From positions 1 to 64,000 of the forward strand of contig JAHHHA010000018.1 of the NCBI GenBank assembly GCA_019359615.1: 64,000 bases of DNA. The letters run 5' to 3'. Positions 53,452 to 61,780 of the stretch are shown one piece after another. Below the pieces are notes generated by a model. The model did no database searches, had not been told where the DNA came from, and saw only the letters and a list, made by a program, of their open reading frames with translations. How positions within the stretch are numbered: position 1 is the stretch's first letter; each line of letters opens with the position of its first letter. A program made the position numbers and the translations under genes. The DNA comes from Cyanosarcina radialis HA8281-LM2 (GTDB taxonomy: Bacteria > Cyanobacteriota > Cyanobacteriia > Cyanobacteriales > CCAP-1448).

Positions 53452-56400
53452 ATGCCCACTTTTCCTAAGTACGATGGCAAATTACCAGAATGTTTGAATC
53501 CCTTCAACCCGATTCATTATTGGTTGCTCGCGTACTGGGTTTACTTTCGTCCTACAGCCTTAAATTGCTATCTTTATCAAGCCGCACCAGAAATTTATCA
53601 TCATCGAAATGTACGGCAAATATTTCGCCTTTGGAAAATTCGAGCTTATCGCCATCTGTACTGCATGACGCTAGTAGCGATCTTGTTGTTCGGCGTGTTA
53701 GTTACATGGTTGATGATTCCGCAAGAGGTGCTAGCGCATCAGAACCAAGTTAATGCTGTGACGGCAATTCCTAATAGCGAAATTGCTCTCTCTGCTTCTG
53801 CTGATGGCACTGTCAGAATGTGGGATTTTCGCTACAAGCCTTCATTATCGATTTTACCGAGCAATATTTCAGCCTTACTTAACAGCAATCTCGACAAGTT
53901 AGATAATGCCCGCTGGCGAGAACGACTAATTTGGCATAGCGGCGCTAAAGGGGCAACGGCAATTGCTGTCACCTCCAGCCCTCAAAAGCGATATGTAGCT
54001 ACTGCTTTAACTAACCAAACATCTTTCGATTCTTATTTGTGGGAGATCGTTCCCTATCTAGAAAAAACTTTTAACGTCCGCATCCACAACCGCCGCCTCA
54101 GTCCTAAAATTCAGAGTATAGAAACAGGAACGATCGAGGTTTGGGATTGGCAAAGCGGTCAGTTTCTCCATACCCTCGCCGGACATACAGATGTCGTAAA
54201 TGCGATCGCAATTGCCCCAAATAATTCCATAGTTATCTCTGCCTCTGATGATAAAACTATAAAAATTTGGGACATCAATACAGGCAAAGAGTTACGTACT
54301 TTAATCGGGCATACTCAAGCTGTAAATGCTATAGCGATTTCTTCGGATAATTCTACAGTTATTTCAGCCTCTGATGACAAAACTATTAAGGTTTGGGATC
54401 TGAATACAGGGCAGGAATTACGGACGCTAACCGGGCATACTCAAACCGTAAATGCGGTAGCCATTACTCCGAATAGTTCCACAGTTATCTCTGCCTCTGA
54501 TGACAAAACTATTAAGGTTTGGGATCTGAATGCGGGGCGAGAATTACGGACGCTAACCGAGCATACTCAAGCCGTGAATGCGGTAGCCATTACTCCGAAT
54601 AGTTCCACAGTTATCTCTGCCTCTGATGACAAAACTATTAGAGTTTGGGATCTCAATACTGGTCAAGAATTACGCAGAATTACAGGCAGCGGCGAAGCAG
54701 TCGAGTTAATGTCAGTGACATCACACGGTAAAAAGGCAATCTACTTTACAACTACCAGCACCGCACCTCAGTTTGTAGATTTAGAACGAGGAGTAAAAAT
54801 ACAACGGGTAAACGAACTTCTAAATCGATTACATATACCTAACTTGGAACCATTACTGGTACTTGTCACGCTCGCTAGCGGTTTATCGAGCATACCGTTA
54901 ATTTTAGCCGCCAGCGTTGCGACTTTTGGGATCGTCGGTGCTTTTATCGGTGGCATATTGGGCACGATTTTATTGCCCTATGCCTCCCCATTTTGGTATT
55001 TTTTCTCTCCCATATATGGTGCAGTTCCCTCTTCCCTATCGATTTTAGTCAAGCTAGGATTCTACACCCGTTTGCTGCCTTTGGGCCTGGCTGGGGGTGT
55101 ATCTAGCCGCAAGGCTTTGGGAGTAGTCGGTGGCATCTTATGCTTTACAGGTTTATTTGCGATCTTTCTGGGTGTAACTGCCGATGTCATCCCGATATCG
55201 CCCGCCAATCCTGACTTGTTCGCCAGAATTTCAGTCAGTTTAGCGGGTAGCGTGGTCATTGCGATCGTCTACGGGATTTTTTCTGGCATTGTCAGCATTT
55301 TGAGTGCTTCCCGGTTAGTTTTCTACCCAGTCTATCTGCCGCTGGCATTAGCCAGTAGATTTGGGCGAGGACGGCATCCTGTGGAATGGGATGAATTAAT
55401 CGTTCTACCGCTACCAGGAACCCAGCGAATTATTACTCAACGCTTGCAACAAAACGAACGCCAGGGTTTAAATTTGGCGGCTGAGGTGGCTGGTAATCCT
55501 TTCCAGCGGGCTTTTGCCCAACAAGCACTGCATACCTACCTGCACCAACAAGTTGCACCCCTACGCTTTCTTTATAATTTATTGAGCGACCTGCAAACCT
55601 ATATTTACCCACCTCTCAGAAACCGAGATTGGCAAAGATTTCCGACTACAGGACAAGTGTTGTTAGGTGAATTAGGAAGACAATGGGTAGATTGCAGCAG
55701 CGGTTGGTTTAACCAGCAAGCGGAAAGATGCGTTTGGCGACTCACACAAGGTTTCCGCCACCGCCAGCCGACTTCCTTGACTCGTTTTGCTGCCCTACTT
55801 GATCAACTGCTAGATCCACAGACAGTAGAAGCAGAAGATTTTAACTTATCTGCCCATCGCCAAATATACAGTGCGATCGCCCTTTACAACGATGGCGCAG
55901 AAATCTCCCAGTCATTTGCTGCTCTAGACGAGTTTTTAGCTTATCGGCAGATATCAGACTTGCCCCAGGCTGTAGATGCTATTTCTCAACTAACCCTCGA
56001 TTTCAAATCCGGGTCTAAAAATCCTCAAACCAGCCCTCACCCTGCCCTCTCCTACGAGGAGAGGGAAATGGAAGTTTCTTTTACTGGAGAGGGAAAGGGG
56101 GTGAGGGCAAGCCAAGTAGCTAACTACAACCGAATTTGTGATGACACTGCTATCCGTCCTGCCGTGCTGACAGCATTGGCTAGGTTAGGACAAGTAGGCG
56201 CAGAAGTTGCTACTTACGAGGCCGCAACCAGTCGAGTTAACAAACTAGCAGCTTTAGCTCGCGCTAGCAAAAACCTCGATGACATCGACAAATATATCAG
56301 CGCGGAAATAGTCAGCCCAGAGAAATTTTTACTGCGGCGAATCGTCCGCCAATGGCAACCCCTGGTAACAGAAGCTAGCGGGAAATTTGGCTTCTGGGAA

Positions 56401-57543
56401 ATTAATCAACCAGTAGCTAATCCTTATGTTATCGGCAATCCAGTTACAGGCAGCGTTTTTGTGGGACGCGAAGATATTATGCGCCGCCTAGAAGAACTTT
56501 GGCTGGCAGCAGATAGGTGTCCGTCAGTCATCCTCTACGGTCATCGACGGATGGGGAAGTCATCGATTTTGCGGAATTTAAGTCTCAGGTTAGGGGCAAA
56601 CACGTTAATAGTAGACTTCAATCTGCAACGAGTGGGGATGGTTACTAGCACTGGCGAACTAATTTATAACTTGGCATTATCGCTTTACGATGTTTTGCCT
56701 GCCGAACAACAGATGCAATTAAGAGAACCAGACGCAGAACGCTTTTTACAACATAATCCTTATACGGCATTCGATCGCTTTTTAAAACAGATCGATCGCC
56801 TCCGGGCAGACCAGCAATTTATCATCACCATTGATGAATTTGAACTAATCGAACAACTAATTGCCGAAAAATATTTAGAGGCGCGTTTCTTAGATTTTTT
56901 GCGCGGATTAATTCAAACTTATCCTTGGTTTATCATCGCCTTTGCTGGATTGCATACCTTGCAAGAAATGACGCAAAATTATTGGCATCCACTATTTGGC
57001 AGCGTCACGGCAATTCCTGTTAGTTTTATTTCCTCCAAAGCTTCAGAACGCTTGCTCGTTCAACCTTCAGAAGACTTCAATTTAGATTACGATCGAGAGG
57101 CGATCGATCTGATTATCGAACTTACCAACGGTCAACCATACTTACTGCAACTAATCGGACATAGTTTAGTCACTCATTTCAACCGTCAAACTTTTGAAGA
57201 TGGTATAGAACGGGAACGCAAATTCACCTCCGCAGATGTAGAAGTAATAATTAACACTCCAGAATTTTATCGAGATGGAAATGCCTATTTTAGCGGCATT
57301 TGGGCGCAAGCTGCTAATAGTCAACCTGCGGGACAAACTGAGATTTTGCAACTGCTAAGTCGTGGCAGTTTATCGCTGCATGAAATTGTCGATCGAACGG
57401 CTATGAGCCTGAGTCAGGTGCGATCGGCTCTAGAAGCTTTACAGCGTCACGATGTCGTCAAACCGAGCGGCGATTCCTACGTTTATACGGTAGAATTAAT
57501 GCGTCGTTGGGTAGCAGTTAAAATCATTTCCCCCGACACCTAA
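53452..57543 (+). CDS. WD40-repeat, membrane, P-loop ATPase protein
   Basis: 1363 residues. First membrane segment about 75-95. WD40 blades from about 97; four 42-residue repeats (54181-54690; STVISASDDKTIKVWDLN) are near-identical. Residues about 460-640 are hydrophobic with several segments. A helical region follows, then an ATPase: VFVGREDIMRRLEELW, Walker A GHRRMGKSS, Walker B FIITIDEFELI, closing with a winged helix (SLSLHEIVDRTAMSLSQVRS). The order WD40-TM-STAND/ORC-like ATPase suggests a membrane sensor or defence switch. A family B palindrome at 56037-56108 is translated in frame. Confidence 0.85.
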   Translation: MPTFPKYDGKLPECLNPFNPIHYWLLAYWVYFRPTALNCYLYQAAPEIYHHRNVRQIFRLWKIRAYRHLYCMTLVAILLFGVLVTWLMIPQEVLAHQNQVNAVTAIPNSEIALSASADGTVRMWDFRYKPSLSILPSNISALLNSNLDKLDNARWRERLIWHSGAKGATAIAVTSSPQKRYVATALTNQTSFDSYLWEIVPYLEKTFNVRIHNRRLSPKIQSIETGTIEVWDWQSGQFLHTLAGHTDVVNAIAIAPNNSIVISASDDKTIKIWDINTGKELRTLIGHTQAVNAIAISSDNSTVISASDDKTIKVWDLNTGQELRTLTGHTQTVNAVAITPNSSTVISASDDKTIKVWDLNAGRELRTLTEHTQAVNAVAITPNSSTVISASDDKTIRVWDLNTGQELRRITGSGEAVELMSVTSHGKKAIYFTTTSTAPQFVDLERGVKIQRVNELLNRLHIPNLEPLLVLVTLASGLSSIPLILAASVATFGIVGAFIGGILGTILLPYASPFWYFFSPIYGAVPSSLSILVKLGFYTRLLPLGLAGGVSSRKALGVVGGILCFTGLFAIFLGVTADVIPISPANPDLFARISVSLAGSVVIAIVYGIFSGIVSILSASRLVFYPVYLPLALASRFGRGRHPVEWDELIVLPLPGTQRIITQRLQQNERQGLNLAAEVAGNPFQRAFAQQALHTYLHQQVAPLRFLYNLLSDLQTYIYPPLRNRDWQRFPTTGQVLLGELGRQWVDCSSGWFNQQAERCVWRLTQGFRHRQPTSLTRFAALLDQLLDPQTVEAEDFNLSAHRQIYSAIALYNDGAEISQSFAALDEFLAYRQISDLPQAVDAISQLTLDFKSGSKNPQTSPHPALSYEEREMEVSFTGEGKGVRASQVANYNRICDDTAIRPAVLTALARLGQVGAEVATYEAATSRVNKLAALARASKNLDDIDKYISAEIVSPEKFLLRRIVRQWQPLVTEASGKFGFWEINQPVANPYVIGNPVTGSVFVGREDIMRRLEELWLAADRCPSVILYGHRRMGKSSILRNLSLRLGANTLIVDFNLQRVGMVTSTGELIYNLALSLYDVLPAEQQMQLREPDAERFLQHNPYTAFDRFLKQIDRLRADQQFIITIDEFELIEQLIAEKYLEARFLDFLRGLIQTYPWFIIAFAGLHTLQEMTQNYWHPLFGSVTAIPVSFISSKASERLLVQPSEDFNLDYDREAIDLIIELTNGQPYLLQLIGHSLVTHFNRQTFEDGIERERKFTSADVEVIINTPEFYRDGNAYFSGIWAQAANSQPAGQTEILQLLSRGSLSLHEIVDRTAMSLSQVRSALEALQRHDVVKPSGDSYVYTVELMRRWVAVKIISPDT
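54181..54690 (+). repeat. Four near-identical 126-bp WD40 units
   Basis: Each unit encodes 42 residues; third and fourth units are almost the same DNA (AATAGTTCCACAGTTATCTC repeated at 54471 and 54597). Recent internal duplication. Confidence 0.85.
56037..56108. repeat. Family B palindromic repeat inside a coding sequence
   Basis: CTCACCCTGCCCTCTCCTACGAGGAGAGGG ... GGGGGTGAGGGC, with a hairpin CCCTCTCCTACGAGGAGAGGG and inverted ends; the translation includes SPHPALSYEERE and GEGKGVR. Confidence 0.88.
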
Positions 57544-57592
57544 AGCTTTTGGGTATGCGATCGAATTCATTTTCGATCGAACATTAGAGGGA

Positions 57593-57635
57593 GGGTTAGT
57601 TGGGTTTCCTACCGTCAACCCAACCTACAGCTATT
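57593..57635. repeat. Dispersed repeat family G, copy 2
   Basis: GGGTTAGTTGGGTTTCCTACCGTCAACCCAACCTACAGCTATT; matches 44331-44375 except for a few bases. Followed by TTTTTGACTTTTGACTTG (57695-57713), related to AAAGTCAAAAGTCAAAAA near 48990. Confidence 0.8.
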
Positions 57636-57746
57636 ACACTCTTTTCCCTTCTACAAAAAGAGAATTTTCAAGCTTCTCGCAAAAACCAATTTTTTATTTT
57701 TGACTTTTGACTTGATTCGACTGCTTCACCCACAAAAGATTATAGT

Positions 57747-58280
57747 TTATCGATCGGGAAGATTATTCGGCGCTCCGCTTTCAGGAGACTGCTGCATCCG
57801 TTGCAAGCGGAGTTCTGCTTCGGCTATTTGCTTTTGCAACAGTTGCAGTTGGGCTTGACTGACTTCCCTTTGCGATTCTAAAGCTGCAGTTTCTGCCCGC
57901 AAGCGAGACATTCTGTTTTTGTGATCTTCTGTTCGTCCGGGTTGAAAAATTATGCCCATGTATACTGTGACGTTAGAAGAATCTAGAGTATTAACCCCTA
58001 CTGACAAATTTAACCCAAAATCATTTTCTGTATTGACTGGAGTGTTAATCGGGTTGTCGAGGGGAAAAATATTAGGGAAATTAACTTCAGTGCGATTCTG
58101 AGCGTTGTTTTGATTTTGGTTTTGGATGACATTATTGAAGTCTGAATCATCCCCAATATTAGAATTTTGATTGCTATCTTGTCGGACAGATTGAGCGACA
58201 GAAGGATAAATTAATAACCCTTCTGATAGCAGAAATAACAACGAACAAGTGGCGAATTTGTGGGCGAACTTTTTCAGCAT
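57747..58280 (-). CDS. Secreted Asn/Gln-rich protein with C-terminal coiled coil
   Basis: 177 residues from the ATG at 58280 with ACAGGAAAAATT upstream. Signal peptide (CSLLFLLSEGLLIYPSVAQ); then an Asn/Gln-rich stretch (RQDSNQNSNIGDDSDFNN; VIQNQNQNNAQNRTEVN) with GDD motif; a hydrophobic beta segment (GLNLSVGVNTLDSSNVTVYM); then a coiled coil (AALESQREVSQAQLQLLQKQ). Last of six small secreted genes in a row. Might anchor or nucleate the others (inference). Confidence 0.75.
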   Translation of the reverse strand: MLKKFAHKFATCSLLFLLSEGLLIYPSVAQSVRQDSNQNSNIGDDSDFNNVIQNQNQNNAQNRTEVNFPNIFPLDNPINTPVNTENDFGLNLSVGVNTLDSSNVTVYMGIIFQPGRTEDHKNRMSRLRAETAALESQREVSQAQLQLLQKQIAEAELRLQRMQQSPESGAPNNLPDR

Positions 58281-58415
58281 AATTTTTCCTGTTTGGTGGA
58301 ACATAAACTTTAATTTACGCCATATTACGGCAGTTTTTACCAATCAAACCCACATTCCGCAGGTGCGATTGCTAAATTTTGTATTTTTCTAGAATAGAAA
58401 ATCTTTCAATAACAG

Positions 58416-58461
58416 CCCTGACACCCAATCCCTCTGTCCTAGCGTGGGAGAGGGTAGGCGG
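58416..58461. repeat. Family B-like repeat, intergenic
   Basis: CTGACACCCAATCCCTCTGTCCTAGCGTGGGAGAGGGTAGG, a diverged copy. Confidence 0.6.
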
Positions 58462-58467
58462 AAATAT

Positions 58468-58497
58468 TGTAGGGGCGCAAAGCTTTGCGCCCCTACA
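58468..58497. terminator. Perfect 30-bp palindrome, probable terminator
   Basis: TGTAGGGGCGCAAAGCTTTG with its complement reads the same on both strands over 30 bp. It sits 28 bp after the stop of the minus-strand gene at 58526. A similar hairpin recurs in many cyanobacteria as an interspersed repeat. Confidence 0.6.
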
Positions 58498-58525
58498 GAC
58501 CATATATTATCTGTTCCTTGGCCTG

Positions 58526-58966
58526 TTATTGCACGTCCACGACGATCGTATGAGCGATCGCGCCATTACCGCTGGTCTGCTGGCTGACTTGAGTGCCAGG
58601 TCCTGAAAACTCGATCTGTACTGAAGAATCGCCCGGACTGTAGTTGCCGAGAATTTCGATCGTATGTTTTCCCCTACCTAACATCGGAGAAAGATTGAGT
58701 TCGATCGGGGAGTTTTTAGCCGTTGAAATCGTTCTGCCATCGACTTTAATCTTGACTTCACTCAATCGACCGCTAGATGAATTGGTGCTAACCTTCAAAA
58801 TATGAGGCTCTTGCAAATCGGCAGCATCCAAGCTAATCGTAGTTCTTTGCATTTGCTCCGTTTCGGCATAACTCATAGAGCGATCGCCTTTTCCTGCCCC
58901 CAATGCGATCGCTGTGGCTAAAATCCCCGTACAGCAGCCGACTATTACTACTTTTTTGATATTCAT
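58526..58966 (-). CDS. Secreted beta-sandwich-like protein
   Basis: 146 residues. N-terminal signal (KKVVIVGCCTGILATAIALG, a possible lipobox-like CC but position unusual); then beta-rich sequence with LSEVKIKVDGRTISTAKNS and MLGRGKHTIEILGNYSPGDS, like an Ig- or PEGA-like domain. No catalytic motif. Part of the six-gene secreted cluster. Confidence 0.65.
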   Translation of the reverse strand: MNIKKVVIVGCCTGILATAIALGAGKGDRSMSYAETEQMQRTTISLDAADLQEPHILKVSTNSSSGRLSEVKIKVDGRTISTAKNSPIELNLSPMLGRGKHTIEILGNYSPGDSSVQIEFSGPGTQVSQQTSGNGAIAHTIVVDVQ

Positions 58967-59125
58967 ATGTTAAAGAATGTAAAAGTTTAGAATCAATTTA
59001 CTTTGCAATTTATTATCCAACTTGTAGTTCGATCTCTGATATTTATTTTATTTTATAAGCGTTCTCAATTGCTTGAAGTAAATTCTTGTGGGGTAGGCAT
59101 CCTGCCTGCCCCATAGCATTCTATT

Positions 59126-59500
59126 TTAGTACCTCAGATTGTCAGCGGGGTTGTACACGTCAATTGGTACGTTTACTCGAACTTTAACGGGTTTGCCGCC
59201 AATGCCGTCATTGCTGCCGTTGATTTGTTGTCTAACCGTTCGCCGCTGCTCTACCCGGCCGTTACCGCCAACATTGCCTTGTACCCCCGTAGTGACAACC
59301 GAGTTGCCCCGACACCTGCCATTACTATCTTGCCTGACATCATTAGTGCGATCGGTCGGTTGCCTAGAACCACTAATGTTGTATTGAACTGAGACATCGG
59401 CCATGACGCATTGCGCCGATGCCGAATTGGTTAAACTAGCTCCGACTAATAAAAAAGTCGAACCAGATAGCAAGCTAAATGCTAATAATTTGACCTTCAT
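59126..59500 (-). CDS. Secreted Gln/Gly/Asn-rich protein
   Basis: 124 residues from the ATG at 59500, with AAGGAGATTACAA. Signal peptide ends SASAQ; the mature part is short repeats of Asn, Gln, Arg and Gly (DVRQDSNGRCRGNSVVTTGV; RRTVRQQINGSNDGIGG) and a beta-like C-terminus. It follows 59527 by 26 bp. No family recognised. Confidence 0.7.
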   Translation of the reverse strand: MKVKLLAFSLLSGSTFLLVGASLTNSASAQCVMADVSVQYNISGSRQPTDRTNDVRQDSNGRCRGNSVVTTGVQGNVGGNGRVEQRRTVRQQINGSNDGIGGKPVKVRVNVPIDVYNPADNLRY

Positions 59501-59526
59501 TTGTAATCTCCTTGGATCGATAGAAC

Positions 59527-59955
59527 TTAGTAACACCCGTTACTGGAAACGCTACTTTCAACTACCGTGACTCCAGCACCACTGATTTGCCTCACATCTT
59601 GCCTGGAATAAGTGCTATTGCCATCGCAATAGACGCGCCCAGAGCGACTATTTGAGGGGGAGTAAATGATTGTTGGTGTTCCGTAACGGCGAGATCTCGG
59701 CCGACTGTAGCACTTATAGCGATATCGGCCGTACCGCTTGTATTTGTAGCAATAGCGGCGAGAGCGAGAGCGATATCGATCGGATGAAGAATCGAGATCG
59801 ATATTACTTCTTCCAGATTCTACATACACTTCACCATCACTACCAGTGTTGACTCTAATATTGCCAACTTGGACATCAACGTCATTGGCAATAGCTGCTG
59901 TTGGTAGAGAAAAAAGTAAAGCGATCGCCACTAAAGTTAGCCGTTTTTTAAACAT
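59527..59955 (-). CDS. Secreted Arg/Tyr/Ser-rich basic protein
   Basis: 142 residues; signal (LTLVAIALLFSLPTAAIAN), then VDVQVGNIRVNTGSDGEVYV, a strongly basic Arg/Tyr/Lys stretch (RSRSRRYCYKYKRYGRYRYK) and a C-terminus with CDGNSTYSRQDVRQ. Four to five Cys. The basic stretch could bind polysaccharide or nucleic acid (inference). Confidence 0.7.
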   Translation of the reverse strand: MFKKRLTLVAIALLFSLPTAAIANDVDVQVGNIRVNTGSDGEVYVESGRSNIDLDSSSDRYRSRSRRYCYKYKRYGRYRYKCYSRPRSRRYGTPTIIYSPSNSRSGRVYCDGNSTYSRQDVRQISGAGVTVVESSVSSNGCY

Positions 59956-60113
59956 GGTGTTTTACCTCACCACTAAACAAGAAAAAGTTGGAGAAGGTAC
60001 TAGCGCATCTAGTCAAAAATTGAGTGCGAATACCTTCTCCTAATATAACTAATTTGTCAATTAGAAGCGTGAAGTTTGCTATTTTTAATTTCTTCACGCT
60101 TGCTAATTTTTTA

Positions 60114-60416
60114 TTAGCGATTGCGGCGACTGCGGCTGCTATTAGATTGCCGACAGTTTTGGTCGGTAGTGTTATTATCGCCTTGGATGTCAGACAACTG
60201 ACGGCAGCTTTGCACTATCCCCTCGCTGTCTCGATTGCCTGTATTGCTGGTGCGATTGCGTTGGTTGCTATTTTGGGTGGCAGAGTTGCCATCACCAGTA
60301 ATCACAACTTCTTGGTCGCTATTTTGATCGACGACTCGATCGGCGCGACTTGGTAAAGCAAAACTACCGAGTGTAACTACTGTCAGCAAGCCGATCGCTA
60401 AGACTTTCTTATTCAT
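60114..60416 (-). CDS. Secreted protein with curlin-like repeats
   Basis: 100 residues from the ATG at 60416 with CTAAGGAGAAATCAA. Signal peptide (LAIGLLTVVTLGSFALPSRA), then VVITGDGNSATQNSNQ and a second, Cys-bracketed unit of the form C-x-Q-x3-I-x-G-D-N-N-x4-Q-x-C-x-Q. The I-x-G-D-x-N-x-x-x-Q pattern resembles curlin strand-turn-strand units, which stack into amyloid. Tail basic (SSRSRRNR). The longer frame to 60575 lacks a signal and is not chosen. Confidence 0.75.
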   Translation of the reverse strand: MNKKVLAIGLLTVVTLGSFALPSRADRVVDQNSDQEVVITGDGNSATQNSNQRNRTSNTGNRDSEGIVQSCRQLSDIQGDNNTTDQNCRQSNSSRSRRNR

Positions 60417-60783
60417 TTGATTTCTCCTTAGATGGTTTGGTTTTAAACTTCTAAGGGTATATATGGAAGACTCCGAGTTTTTATGCAGAAGTTGGAAGCA
60501 ATTTGTGAAACTTTTTTTGAGAACTTCCGTAATTTCCCGTACCGTAAGGTTTTGAGAAATTGGTGCTTCTGTCAATCACCTGGAATTTTGGAAAATATAC
60601 CTAAGTAGTTTTGCCAAACATCTAGGGGAGAGGGAGAGGGGGAGATGGGGGGAATAATTTATGCCCCATGCCCTATGCCCGATGTAAGAAATTCGGAAGC
60701 CTGGAACCTGCAAACTGTAGTTGTTCGAGTTTTTCCAAGCTTCCGACTCCAATGGCATGATGACAATCGATCGATCTAAAACC
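60417..60783. other. Intergenic region with G-rich low-complexity sequence
   Basis: Contains GGGGAGAGGGAGAGGGGGAG at 60625-60645 and GCCCCATGCCCTATGCCCGA at 60662-60682, the reverse of the GGGCATG minisatellite at 62985. AAGGAG near 60427 is the ribosome-binding site of the next gene. No ORF seen. Confidence 0.5.
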
Positions 60784-61128
60784 TTAACGGCGATAGTAGC
60801 GGCGAGCGCGTTCCCGACGGGCGCGTTCTCTTTGTTGTTCGATGTTGGTTTGGTTAATATTCTGATAAGTTGAGTTGCCATCGCCGAGGATATCTACACC
60901 CTGATTCCCAGTTTGCACCCTGGCAGCACTACCCGAACGTCTTTGACGACCTTGGCGTTGGTTGACGTTGACTTGGGTGCAACCTTGCTCGGCATAGTTA
61001 TCATTACCTGTGATCACGATATCCTGCGAACATTGCTGTACCGTGGCTTCATCGGCTTTAGAGGGTAAGGAAAAACCGCCAACGGTGGCTACTGTTAATA
61101 AAGCGATCGTCCAAACTTTACTCTTCAT
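60784..61128 (-). CDS. Secreted protein with curlin-like repeats
   Basis: 114 residues; AAAGGAGCAATTTCTC precedes the ATG. Signal peptide (TIALLTVATVGGFSLPSKA). First repeat is Cys-bracketed (C-x-Q-x3-I-x-G-N-D-N-x4-Q-x-C-x-Q), second is DILGDGNSTYQNINQTN. C-terminus is a run of Arg and Glu then RRYYRR. It is the paralogue of 60114 with the two units in opposite order. First gene of the secreted cluster, divergent from the XRE regulator. Confidence 0.78.
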   Translation of the reverse strand: MKSKVWTIALLTVATVGGFSLPSKADEATVQQCSQDIVITGNDNYAEQGCTQVNVNQRQGRQRRSGSAARVQTGNQGVDILGDGNSTYQNINQTNIEQQRERARRERARRYYRR

Positions 61129-61267
61129 GAGAAATTGCTCCTTTATGGTTTCCGTGGAAAAAGTTTAATGGTCGCAGGAAAAAACGATCGCTAATCTAGG
61201 TACATCACTTATCATTTCTCCTAGTGGCGAGTCCCCTCCTGTTGGTTGCATACCGATTATGGTCTTA

Positions 61268-61344
61268 CACTAAATAGTTTTAACTAAATATCTTTAGTGT
61301 TGTCAAGTCCTATTGGTTAATTTTTTTTAACCAATACCTTTTGG
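61268..61344. promoter_or_regulatory. Palindromic operator-like region between divergent genes
   Basis: CACTAAATA...TTTAGTG (61268-61299), TATTGGTTAA-TTTTTT-TTAACCAATA (61311-61336, perfect 10-bp arms) and TACCTTTTGGTA (61333-61344). These lie in the 254-bp gap between the secreted cluster and the XRE gene. Such clustered palindromes are typical of XRE-type operators; binding is inference. Confidence 0.6.
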
Positions 61345-61382
61345 TAAACTTAAAACAGGAGTCAAATCGAGGAGTTAGAGAC

Positions 61383-61706
61383 ATGGAAAAGAAAGCCAAA
61401 CCGAGGATTGCAAGTCTGCGAGACAAGTCTGGACTAACCCAGTTGGAACTATCCCGGCTGGTGGGAGTGACGGAGACTACCATTCAGAATTGGGAAAGCG
61501 GTAGAACTGGAACCGATCAAATCGAGCGGATAATTAAGTTCTGCAAAGCTTTGGGCTGCCAAGTGGAAGAACTAATCGAATACGTCGAAGCCCCTTCTTC
61601 TTTGAGCGACGTTCACAAGCTATTGGGAACCGATAAGCCGTCAGCAACGACTAATAATAAAGAGAGAGTAACTGAAACTCGAAGCGATAATGGGTTAAAA
61701 GCCTAA
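61383..61706 (+). CDS. XRE-family HTH regulator
   Basis: 107 residues from the ATG at 61383. Helix-turn-helix: IASLRDKSGLTQLELSRLVG, VTETTIQNWESGR. The C-terminus is Ser/Thr/Asn-rich and disordered. It stops 2 nt before the frame of the PIN/TPR gene and 75 nt before its likely start. Probably represses itself and perhaps the divergent cluster. Confidence 0.9.
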   Translation: MEKKAKPRIASLRDKSGLTQLELSRLVGVTETTIQNWESGRTGTDQIERIIKFCKALGCQVEELIEYVEAPSSLSDVHKLLGTDKPSATTNNKERVTETRSDNGLKA

Positions 61707-61780
61707 AGTTGCCTCTTAAACGATTTACTCGCTCGGCAAGGCTAGAGCGAAAACTGCCGCTGCGAACTGGAGGGTTAAGG

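Noticed and set aside
60024-60356. 110-residue hydrophobic plus-strand frame
   Set aside because: It is the antisense of the curlin-like gene 60114-60416, which has a signal peptide and ribosome-binding site.
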